A program made the translations under genes and the position numbers. The notes beneath the pieces were generated by a model that saw only the letters and a program-made list of their open reading frames with translations, searched no databases and was not told the DNA's origin. A stretch of DNA of 64,000 nucleotides. Origin: Strix aluco (taxonomy: Eukaryota; Chordata; Aves; Strigiformes; Strigidae). Each line of letters starts with the position of its first letter. Positions within the stretch are counted from its first letter, which is position 1. Location: positions 19,475,764-19,539,763 of the forward strand of contig NC_133931.1 in NCBI RefSeq assembly GCF_031877795.1. The letters run 5' to 3'. Below are positions 27,620 through 38,939 of the stretch, one piece after another.

Positions 27620-28095
27620 CTGCCCCAAGGGGTGAGGGCTCTCCGGGGGACGCGGGGCGCCAGGGGCCGAGGCAGCCGCTCCCGCAGCCTCCGCCCTCGC
27701 CGGCCGCCCCTCATTCAAAGCCGGGCGCGCACCGCTGCGCCGCCGCCTCCCGCGCCGCCATCTCGGCCTCCTGTCACCCGGGAGACGGGCCCGCCCCTTC
27801 CGGTCGCGCCTCTTCCCGTCGCGCCGCCAACCGGCGGTCGCGCCTGGGCCCGCGGCTCCCGCCCAGGGCCGCGGGGCCAACGGCTGCCGGGGCGCCGGCC
27901 CGCGGCGACGTGGCCTCTCAGCGGGGCTGGCGCTAGGCCCGCAGCACGGGCGCGCCGGGCTGCCCCGCGGCCCGCCCCCGCCAGCAGCCTTCGCTCTCTG
28001 CTGCCCTCCTTCCCTCCCGCCGCCCGCACCGCGCCTGGCGGGGGCCGCGCTCCGCGTCTCGCTTCAGCGGCCGCCTGGCCCAGGGCGGGTTTCAG
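27240..28095 (-). promoter_or_regulatory. EBAG9: EBAG9 CpG-island promoter
   Basis: About 850 bp of very GC- and CpG-rich sequence amid AT-rich flanks. It contains a GC box (CCGCCCC, 27791-27797) next to an ETS-type motif (CTTCCGG, 27797-27803) upstream of the presumed first exon. Human EBAG9 is estrogen responsive through an imperfect palindromic element. I could not find a convincing GGTCAnnnTGACC site here. Long open frames on both strands across the island are GC artefacts. Confidence 0.8.
27620..27790 (-). other. EBAG9: EBAG9 exon 1 (5' UTR, start approximate)
   Basis: The donor TTGGGGCAG|GTGAGCG lies on the - strand at 27620/27619 within the CpG island. It fits the non-coding first exon known for EBAG9. 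The transcription start (upper limit about 27.79 kb, just below the ETS/GC-box pair) is inferred. Confidence 0.55.
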
Positions 28096-28099
28096 CCAG

Positions 28100-31000
28100 G
28101 TCTTTGGCTCAAACTGGGGGAAAACTGTGAGAAAAAAGCGTTGTTTTTTGATGTTATCAAGGTGCTGCCTATGTGGTTGTAAAGGTATTCCTTTGTGATT
28201 GGCTAGCTGCTGAGCTGTAAATTTGGAAGCTACTGAAAAAAAAAAAAAAATGGCCAAAGTAGCTTCTGACAGGATGCAGCCTCAGCTGGCAGGAGGTCTT
28301 CTCAGTCTGTTTGCCCAAATGCTTCAAAAAGTGCTCGTCCACGTTAACTGACTGGGTTCTGGGTACAGTGTATTCATTCACTGCTGATGTGCAGAATAGA
28401 GAAGGAGGAAGATGTTAAGCAATCTAATGTAAGATTTTCCAGAGTTCTGTGTGTGCCTCCAGTTGCATTCCATTCAACAGACTCAGCAGACAGGTAAAGG
28501 GAGGCCTAGTCAACTTCTAAGAAGGCACTGATAGAAAGTCCCTTCAACTCTAAACCATACCACCCAGTTCTTTCTGCTCTCTTTAAATATCATCCCTTAA
28601 AGACTTCCTGTTCTGCCAGTAGAACTAACCTGCTAGCTGCTGTTTCCTGTTCCCTTGCTTCAGGCAGTGAGGAGATGGATGCTGGGAGGATGGCTCTTGT
28701 GGGGAGGCACTGTTATAAAGGGTTCCTTCGTTTCCCTCTTCCTGCCGCACTCTGTAACTGCATTTCCCCAGCTCCTTATCGGGAAGCAGGCCCCAAAGGG
28801 ACAAGCAGCCAGGCATGATATGGCTGGGGCGGGGCAGGGCAGGGCTGGGGGCAGCTCAGAGTTTAGGCTCTCAGGCAGGTTTCTGGTGATGAGGCAGGTC
28901 CGAGGACAAGCCAGGGAGCCAGTCTACTGGTCCAGAATCAACAGTCCATAGTGAGTCAGGGCACAGCTATGGCCAAGCTGAAGGGCAGTGCTCCTACAGT
29001 GCTGCTCCGGTGGGGACTGACACCCCTACGCCTGCAGAATCTGCATTCAGTAAGAGAAATTCAGTATGTGCAGTGCTGGTCTTATTTTAAGCACCATTTC
29101 AAAACCATTTGTGTAGCAAAGAGTTACACCTTTCAGTATAGCTTTCTGCCTAAAGCAGAAACGAAAATAATCTTCATCTCCATTCACACATAAAAGCAAA
29201 ACTGCAAGCATGGCACACTGGGAGGGGTCAGGTTATGAAGATAGCCAGTGATATTTCCTTTGAAAACAAATTCAGTTTTTGGCATTACAGTCTATATACT
29301 TGATAGGGTATATGCCACAGTGAGAATGAAACATTTTAAAATACGCATATAAACACCCACACTTAAGACAAAAACTGCTAGAGTGGCTCACCCACATTAT
29401 CCCCCTAAATGCACAACAGACCCATGTGTGGCTGCTGTATTAATAGGAAAAAATCCTGGAAATTTGCAGACCACTAATGAAGAATAACTGTCTTTGTAAA
29501 AACATAATTATGCAACTTCAAATTTAGGAAATTTAGCTTTTAAGTTTTTAACTCAGATTCCTTCAGATCAGTTAGTTTTCCCAAAAAGATCTTCTTAGAT
29601 AGTTCATTACCACAGCAAATGTAGTACTGCTACAGTAAACTAATAAAGTTTGTTAGGGTATTATATTTTTTTTAATTAATGCTTTTCTTCTACAGATATT
29701 AAGGATTAAACATCTCACCTGACAATTTGCAAGTTTGCTAGTGTCACTTCTTTAGATCTAAAACAATTTCCATCACTTCATGGTTGATTGTTCCACAGCC
29801 ACTGAGTAGATGTCATCCTGATACATTCATGTTTCTATTTAATAACTTCATCCTGTCTGTAAGAGATACAATCTCTCTTTCAATATGAATTCTCCTTCCT
29901 ACGGTTTATGTGCTTCATTTACTTGTGTGTTCTCAATGCTTTCTCTCCCAAATGTTCAGTCATTTGTTAAAGCTACAAATAGTATTTATCTTATCTTTCC
30001 TTAGTTACAGTCCTGTTGAATTGTGCAGTAACTCAAGTTTTACATTTGCAGAAGAGATTTTACCCTCAACAAGTGTTTGATTCTGATCAGAGTTTGTAGT
30101 TTCAACCACAGAAAAAAATGCAGGTTTTTACTACACAATTCAGAAGTAAATTTCTATACTGCTTCTACAAATTCATATTCTGCTCTTTGAAATTTCATCA
30201 TTAACTGTCTTGAATCTAGATGAAAGGGGGAAGTTCCAGCATTAGATACATTTTTCATTGCTTTGTAGTATACCTGAGCACCTCTTTTTGGAAAAATCTA
30301 AGTATTGTCCAAAGAATTTGCCTAGATTTAGGCAAATATTTATCCTAGCATGTACAAAAATCTGTTCCCTTTCCCAAGTAAGTAGGCAAGTAGTCATGAA
30401 AGCATCTTTTGTCTCTAAAGGTCTTCCAAGCTGAAGCTCTACTCTCTGCTGCCTCTGCCAGCATACCTTAAATTCCTTCCTCCATGCACATTAAGTCTTG
30501 ATATGCCTTGTAGAGGAAATTTCCAGACCAGTGATCTTGGTGAGAGGCCTTTGTAGGAAAATTCAACAAACTGACTTTTAACAAGCATATAATATATAAA
30601 AAATCATGTTCAAAACTGTGAGAAGGTGCAGACCCAGAGTAATTTTTCTGGAAGCAGTGGCCAAGAGAGGCCAAAGAGCAGCAGTGACTGCCTAGGCCAC
30701 CCTGAGCTCAGAGCAGACTGCGGAGGTTTGACCTGCTGCTGAACTGGGCAGATTTTGTTTCTCCCCTGAGAATGATTCAGGGGTTCTGTCTCCTTTAGCA
30801 TCTCTCTGCGAGGCACTGACCTTCACACTGGAGCCTGGCCAGCTGACAGGACCTTCTCGGGGGCAGAACCCCAGGCAGCCTAGAGGAATAACCACCTCAG
30901 GTTGAAAGAGGCTGGTTAGTTTTTCAGTGCTGTAAAGAACTTAAAGAATGTGTGAGTTTAGCCTGATGCTGAGAAATTTCCTGGAGAGATGATCCTGGAT

Positions 31001-34000
31001 TCTTCCCTCTACTGATGTCACCAGCTCCTCCATTCTGGAGTGTTCCTGTATTTAATGATGATGGTTAATACGCAGAATCGGTGCTGGAAGTAGGTACCAG
31101 AACCGAGTTTTCTCAATCCCTGCCAGGTGAGTGAGCTAATCAAGAGCCAGGCTTCCTTTTGCTCTCTCAATTATTACTTCTTTTACAGTAGCACAAATGA
31201 ACAGAAGTATTGGAGTTCTGATTCCCCCATGACTGATGACAGAAAAGACTATAGCTTGTCAATAAGGCCATTCTCCCAGGAGGCAGAAGATTTAAACTGT
31301 GGAATTACTTACATTTTGGAAGATCAGGAAGGAGGTAACCAAACCATCTCTTCTCTTTCCCAAATAAAGAATCTACCAGCTATTTAGATCTTGACTGTGT
31401 GATTAAACTATTAAGCTCCATATATAAGTTATCCCAATTATTTCCTCTTCATTCAGCCACATCCTAAAGAAAGCGGTGCCTGCTGCTGCACCGTGTCAGG
31501 AAGTAAATCCCCTCAATAAGTGCAAGGTGTGCTTGGGATTCAGATCTCAGGGGGATTAAAGCGTTCTGTTCTGGCTCCTAGATCCCAGTTTCCTTTAGGT
31601 GCCAGCTGGTTGCCTGTGCATACCTTTAGCTGCAGACAACAGGACAACTCCAGCATGTACAGAGACAAGCTTGTCAATAGGCTTAACTTTGCATCAATAA
31701 ATGTATTTTTTAGTCACATTACTTAAGAACTTCTGTAACTACCGTTTGGTTGCAGTTGAGCAGCTTTTAGATAGCAAATGTGGATACTGGTGCTTAAACT
31801 CCACTTAAAATGTATTATAGGTGATTATGATCTATATTGGTTCTCAGTTGTTAATGATTTTAATAGATAAAAGAGGTGCATAAACTAAACTAGAAAATAG
31901 TCTTAGAATTGCCAGGAAAAAAAATAATTCCCTAGCTTTTTTATATGGGAAGAAAGCTTATGCTTTGTATTCCTTATAATCCTCATATTCCCCAACTGAA
32001 AATTAGGAAGAAGATAATGGGACCTATTCTTTATAGAACTGATTTATCACTTCATTACTAAATAGAAAATCTTCCTTTCCCTCCTGTAGTATGTAGCCAT
32101 TAAGTAATCTTGCTTGAGTTACGTTCACAGACTTTCTTGTGTTTCTTACAAGGAAAAAGAATTACATGCACTAGGTTAAAGTTATTAGAAGATGGATCCT
32201 AGGCATAGCGTTAGCATTTCAATTCAAATCCTCTAAATACTTCAGTATCTAGCATGTTGCTTTGTAAAAATAGTTTTCTACATGGATATGCTTGTGTTTG
32301 CGTGTCTGCATGTGTATGACTTGCATTTAGGGAAATAGGAGAGAGAGTGCATAGCGTGGAAAGATAAAAGTCATGAAATTTTGTTGACAAAGGCATTTAA
32401 GAAAGCAAAGGATTTTCTTTCTAGGGTTTGGGTTTTTTGGGTTTTTTTTGAGGGGCAAGAATCATGAAACCGTTCTTTGTTTCTTCATACTTCAGCGTGT
32501 GTTAGAAGAATTTCTACCTATTGGTAAAATATGAGTTTCTTTTCTTTGTGTCATGCCTTTTGCCAGGTCTAATCATCTCATTTCAAGAAGAATTATTCTA
32601 CAGTTGGGAAAAGAACTTAATAGAAAAAAACTCCTTAAATTAATCATGAATCCTCCCTTTTCCCAGTTTAAAACAAATCAGTTCAACAAAAAAAGACCTA
32701 TGTTGTAGCTCAAAAACTTCAAAATTCAAGTTCTTATCTGAGCATCTGTGTGCCAAGCCCAAGTGGCTCTTGGAAGTGTTGAGCTCCCAAAATCTGACTA
32801 AAATCAATGCCAGCTTCAGACAAACTTTACTGTCTCAGTAAAACTTGGATTGGGACATCTAGATCCCAGCTTTGATGGGGGGAAAAACCAACAGCTGGTT
32901 TTGAATATAGCTGCGTAACCTCACATATATAGTCTAGAGAAGACAGCAATTGAAGAAGGGAAATGAGGAAGTGAAATAAATACATTTTTTCATTCTTTAT
33001 CATTTTCCTGTTTACCTCATGATAGTGAGGAAGCATTTTAAGTCATCTTTATGACTGCAGCAGTGAGTAAACAGGAACCAGGGATAAATAATACTCTTTC
33101 TGATCTTTATTCAGCAGAGAAAGGATAGTCCTCTTCCATCCACTGACTGCTTGATGAAATACCTCCTTGCAAAAAATATGTCAACAGGAATTTTGAAACG
33201 TAATCTGAACTTCTCAAATATTAGCAAACTGATCCAGGATTTTGTCAGAAACTTACCTCAGAATGAAATGTGCATGAAAAAGTTAACAAACAGCTTAGCT
33301 AGATAGGAGCATTTTTCAATCCCAGTTACAAAAAAAAAGATTTTGTAATGCTTAACTGCTACTGCCACTTCCATCATAGATTCTGAGGGCATTGCATTCT
33401 ACCCAGTTACACCAGTAGTGGAGCTAACAACTTCTGCTTGTGTTCAACTAAAGCAGCATTTCTCTTTATGGAAACTTCATTAAAAGGTTCACCTTGGAAA
33501 GTGTTAGAAAATAGCATTTAAGAAGCCACTCAGCTTTTCCTGAACAGAGGAGTTAAAAAGCAGAGACATTTATACAAATCAGTGAACTGCTATGGACCTT
33601 CCATTTTTTGGGGATGGCTCTGTTTCTTTTGCAAAGGAGCAGAAATATAAACATGGAGTATTTATTCAGGTTTCCCTTTCACAGCTGGAAGAAACTGAGC
33701 TGCTGCTGCCAGCTCTAGGGAACACTCAGAGAAGAGTACTGCATTTCCAGCTAGTTTGAGTAACTCTGAACTAAAGCAGCTCTTCCAGAAAGGCATCTTA
33801 TACTCAGGAGAGCACTGGAAAATGAAGGATCCACTATATTTCTTTATAGTTTGTTCCAGTGATTAAGCAGCTGTACTTTTACAAACGCCATCTTGTTTTA
33901 AATTTGAATTTGACTTCTATTTCCATCTACTCTTTATGCCTTTCTCTGTTAGATTGAAGTGCCCTTTGTTTCCTGTTTTCTCCCTGAGGATGTTCTGACA

Positions 34001-37000
34001 CATCATAACTGTATTTTCTATCAGCTTTCTTTTCAAGAAACTAACACTGGGAGATTTTTAAAGCTTAACTAGCAGTGCTAGCCCTCAATAATTCCTTTTT
34101 CAGTACTCCTTTTTTTCCTTTTCCTTTCAAAATTGCGAGTCGTACATCATGAGTATCAGTCTCAGCAATGCAGTATACAAAGCTAAGATCAGCGTTATGC
34201 TCATCTCTGTTCACATATGGATCCGAAGATCCCATGGAAGCGGATGATGAGTTTTTCACTGTGATTTCCAGTGTCATTGTTTTCCAGGGAGTTAAGCGTT
34301 GCTTTTGCCCTCTGCACTAGATGTGAAAGCTGAACACTGTGCTGACGATGTACATGGGCAGTTGATGGGAGCCAGCCAACAGAATAGGCCAGCTTGCTCT
34401 GCCCATGTCAGTGTTCACCCACAGGCTGTCAGCCACAGCTTTTATCAGCAGCGACTTGATACTTTACCTCAGGATCAATGATTGAAAGAATGGATAACAA
34501 CTTTCTTAGTAACTCCAACAAACAGAAATCACCAGGGATTTCTTAGAGGGATATTTTTTATGCTCTACTACGAAATCACTTCACTAGTTACAAGGTAAGT
34601 GCAAAGAACATTTTTAAGAATAATACTGTTCAGATGGAAAGCACCATGGTAAATCTGAAATACACTAGAGCGAGCTTGGGCCTTTTCTCATTCCAAGCAG
34701 AATGCTGATTAACTTATTCATTACACTAAAGTGGTGAAGTATAAATTATTTATGAGGAAAGGAATTTATTTTTCCTCTTTTTGGGCTCTAGTCATTACAA
34801 ACTGGGCTCTGCAGCCACAGCTGTTTCTTTTAGAAACTAAATAGCTGTGAAAAACAGGCCAAGTAGAACACAATTCTGATTTCAATTGCAAATATTTAGA
34901 AATTTAAAGAAAGCCAGCAGGTAAAAAGCATTGGATATTTTTTCATTGCTCCAGTGAAAACTCAATCATCACTAAGTAAGTTAAAGCCAAACTACCAAGG
35001 TGCGACAATCACTACAATTAAACATATTCCATTACATGAAAGAAAAGAGGACATGGGCCACATAGTGCACAGCTGTCACCCCAAAGGACCCTCCAGAGAG
35101 AAGAACTGAGAAGCAGCAATATTTTTTTAATAGCACTGATGGGCTCCTACTGGATTTAAACAGACTTCAGACATACTTGTTCCCCAAGTAACAAAGATCT
35201 TTACTGAAACATTATGACAGTAAACAAGAATGAAGAAGAACGAGAAAAAAGAATACAAAAAAACCCCCAAACAATTGAAAAACCTGCAGTGCCAAAATGA
35301 TAAGGTTCTACCTAAGATGTAAGTTTTGACATCTCAACAGAGCTTCTTGTTGGTGTTACTGTTTTATAACATTTGGCTGGACTATGTCAATGTGGAGAAG
35401 TATTCATGGGGAAATAATTACCAAACAAATTAGAATCTAACCAGTTTCAGTTCATTGTGTATTTCAGACCCCTCAGGGCCTGACTAAGGGAAAGGCTAAG
35501 CTAACTTTTTTTCTAATGGTCTTTCATTGACAGCAGTAGGGCTATTCAATTCACTGTCACATAGAATTTGGATTAGTGCACATCCAGAACCACGCCAATT
35601 TACTCTAGCTGTTATCTGACATATTATTTCAATGCCAATTTACAAACATTTTATTTTTTATAGTCTTGTCTACAAAAAGACCAAGCTAAATCAGCTACTA
35701 GAGTGTATGTATAGGGCTGCCATCTAAAAGAAGTATATGCCCACAGCTGAGGTAATTCACATGAATCCTAAATTGTCACTTCTTGGCTATCTAGTTCTCG
35801 GTGCTGTCTGCCTTTGTAAGGAACAGATGCATTTCATGACATTGAAAATGCTGACATTTTGCAGAAAAAGTAATTAATGTATCTGTCTGCATATGCTATA
35901 GGTATGGAACCTTTAATAGCACAGATCACCTTATTTTTCAGTGTGTGAAAAAAACATCAACAGAATAATAATGTTCTGGCTGAATCCTGAATGTTACCGA
36001 TTGTTTTCAATACTCAACCAAATGAGTAGAAACTGAGATGGTGCAGAGAACAGTTTGCAAAACAAAACCACCCTGTGCATCTAAGATTAAAACCTGCAGT
36101 TAAAAGACAATATGAGGCCACTAAGGGGACCTATTTATTCCTCAAGAAACCATCTCCTATTGTTGATATCACCCCAAATCTAACTTCATTTCTTAGAAGA
36201 TCCATCAAGATCTCTCTGACCAGTCCGCCCCAGTGTAATTTGGATCTGCACATGGTGTCGGACATGCTTTTTGCCTAGCTACTGAATGGAGGCTGCGCTG
36301 GTGTGGTTAACAGAACTCACTGTGGGAACACGTGGAGTGGGGCTGTTTATGTCAGAGAGCAGCCAGCATTAGCCTGAGATGGGAGCCACTGGTGTGTCTG
36401 GAGGGCAGTCACTCTCTCCTCTTCCTTCTGAGTCTCTGAATGCCCTTGCATTTTAAGCCAGTCTGGGCAGAACTTTACAACTTATTTTTGGAAGCATATG
36501 AATGTGCCATTTGTCAGGTCTTTAACTTCAGATTGGTCAGCACAACGTTCTGAAAATTTATACAGTGTTCAGTCTTTACTCTGTGCCAAGCATGAGCTGC
36601 CTACAGAGGAGAACTACACCGCAGCTACAGCAACTGACTTCAACTGTCATGTTCTAGATGGAATCTCAAACGTTTACTAATCAGACAACAAGCCTTCCAC
36701 AGTTAGATGTGTGAATACCTTAAGTCTGGCCTTCTCCCACCGCAGTGAAGGAAATTGAGTGGAAGCTCTGGAGCAAGTTGTTGTGTGCCCATAACACACT
36801 GCAGCCATTCATCGAGCAAAGATTTTTAAAGTCACATGCAAAATATCAAAGAACATCAGCAAAGACTTCTAAGAACAAAGGAGTATGAACACAGAAGATA
36901 TTTTACAGCCTTGCCATATATTAAACCACTCAGCTAGTGTATATTCTGCTAGACTCTGTGAAGAAACATTCTGTACTCCCGTCAGTTACTAGCATTGGGT

Positions 37001-38696
37001 AAATCAAGCCTAGAATGAAGAGCTCAGAATAAATATACATAAATGCAATTCAAACAACATACCCATTGCAAATGAAGTTGCAGTCAAACATTGAATTAAC
37101 ATACTCAATGCAAATAAACTTTTTAAAAACCAAATTTTAAGAAAGAATTTTCTCCTCTCTGAAATCCACCATTATTTAACACCTATGTTATTTAACAGAG
37201 TAGAGACAATGACGTACGGCAAGTATGCTCAAACTGGCATGAAAGTAGATTTAGAATAGTACAGAAAAGGCCCTCAGGAGGAGTTCCTGTATACTGCAGC
37301 AGATCCCTGACCCTGGCTCCTGCAACGTTCCAATCTCAACAGGAACTTGGTCTTGTGTAGACAAAAGGTGTTCACAACCCATTACATCCTGTCCCATTGA
37401 GCACTGGCATTGCCCCGTTTATACTGACTTTTGTCTAGTGCCAGCCTTCACCTTCAGCTATTGCTAGACTCTCCTCTCACGTCTATTCCCCAATTCGCAG
37501 TCTGAGCAGACAAGTTAGTAAAATACTTGCAGCCTGGCAGGGATGACCCTGCCGCTGCCATTTCATCCCAGCCCTGCACAGGTGACTAGTGGCTGCACTA
37601 GCTGACTCAGCTGCGCGGCATGGGAAGGAAGCACTTTGCTCCAGCAACACGCGTTATTTTTCTCTTCAAAAGGAGAGGGGCTGGGGGTGGCAGCGGGGCT
37701 GGAGACCGGGGGTGGGGGGGAGAGGGAGCAGCCCCAACCTGCCCCACGCGTGAGGTGCGTGTGCCCTGCACAGCTCGCAGCACTGGCTGGGGAATGGCAC
37801 AAATCCACAGGAGCAAGCACGGCTTTTGGAGTTGCACTCCAAGTGACAGTTTTTAGAGTATTCTTCTAATTAGAAGTATGAAGATTTATGTTGAGTCAAT
37901 TCATTTTTCACAGTAGCCAAGTCACAACAGTATCTAACTGCTCATTCAGTTTCTGCTTACGCTTCTCCTCCACTTCATGATCTGTTAAGACACCTCAAAT
38001 TGAAGCTGGCAAAAATTAAACATTCTCACTTCAAAGCCCCTTTCCTGATCCTCTCTATTCATCTTTATTTTTGCAGCTATTTATAGACCTGGCTGATGGT
38101 GCAGTCCCAGATACAAGAATTTAAAATGTATCATCTTAAGAGACCTACGTTGGCAAATTATTGTATTACACTTAAATTTCCGAAGGCCCCAAAAAATCAC
38201 ATAATTAAAAATTAGCAGTAATACAGGCAAAGCTAGGAAACAGTAGCTGTCATGGATCAGAATAGTGACTCTTTTTAATTAAAGTAAATGCGAAGAGAGA
38301 ACTACTCATGAAAGATAGGACTGCTTTTTTTTGTTTGAAGAATTCAAACTCGTGAATTACTGAGTCGATATTTGCAACACAAGTCAGAGACTTCAAACCA
38401 CTCACTCTCTAGCAAAGAAGTACCGAGAGGAGTGCCCGCCAACAGTTTCATGTAGTCTTAACTTCTTCATGCTGTCCAGCTACTTACTCAGATAGTGTAT
38501 CATATCCCATTTTTCACAAACCTTTTTACCCCTTCTGCATTTCTAGTTAACATACTTGTTAATCACACTTCTTTTTGGAAAATCTGAGCAGATTTGCACA
38601 ATATAAAATTATGGATTATTAAAAACTGGAATAGGTGACACCATATTACAGTGCACTTGCAGAGAAAAGCCTTAGAATCCCAAGTCCACAAATTTT
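28100..38696. other. EBAG9-ENY2 intergenic gap, where PKHD1L1 lies in human
   Basis: About 10.6 kb with no recognised gene. It is AT-rich except for short GC-richer islands at about 28.65-29.0, 30.6-30.9 and 37.55-37.8 kb. The few open frames above 60 codons lack family resemblance. No fibrocystin-L domains (IPT/TIG, PbH1, G8) were recognised in any frame. Confidence 0.6.
37677..37720 (+). repeat. G-rich tract with G-quadruplex potential
   Basis: Five runs of four or more G (37677-37680, 37683-37687, 37695-37698, 37708-37712, 37714-37720) separated by short loops. This satisfies the usual four-run G4 pattern, in a small GC-rich patch of the otherwise AT-rich gap. Confidence 0.7.
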
Positions 38697-38702
38697 TTTA
38701 TT
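38697..38702 (-). terminator. ENY2 polyadenylation signal
   Basis: TTTATT on the + strand is AATAAA on the transcript, about 160 bases after the ENY2 stop. This gives a compact 3' UTR as expected for the short ENY2 mRNA. Confidence 0.7.
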
Positions 38703-38862
38703 AAAATAACACCAAGTTTAAGAAATCAATGCAGTGCAAAGAAACTTCAACTCATCATACAAAAAAAAAAAAAAAGTTTTTCCATCCTTAATGTAAACTG
38801 CATTCAAATCCTGACATGATTGAGATAATACAGAAACACTGTATCTCAGACGAATGTCAAAG

Positions 38863-38939
38863 TTAAAGACTGGCATGCTGGGCAAGGAAGGTTCTTATTC
38901 TTTGCAAGAGCTCTTTCTTTACACTGTCTGGTACCAAGG
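38863..38939 (-). CDS. ENY2: ENY2 last coding exon
   Basis: The acceptor is TGTTTCAG. It encodes (A)[19 protein letters not shown] and on to QHASL, with stop TAA at 38865-38863. Confidence 0.95.

Noticed and set aside
27167-28257. Open frames of up to 343 codons on both strands across 27.2-28.3 kb
   Set aside because: Arg/Pro/Ala/Gly-rich composition in every frame is a by-product of CpG-island GC content. EBAG9 exon 1 is non-coding and no family resemblance is seen.
31127-31387. 86-codon open frame with a protein-like stretch (SSTNEQKYWSSDSPMTDDRK)
   Set aside because: No recognised family, no convincing splice context, and on the opposite strand to the expected PKHD1L1. Chance frame is the simpler reading.
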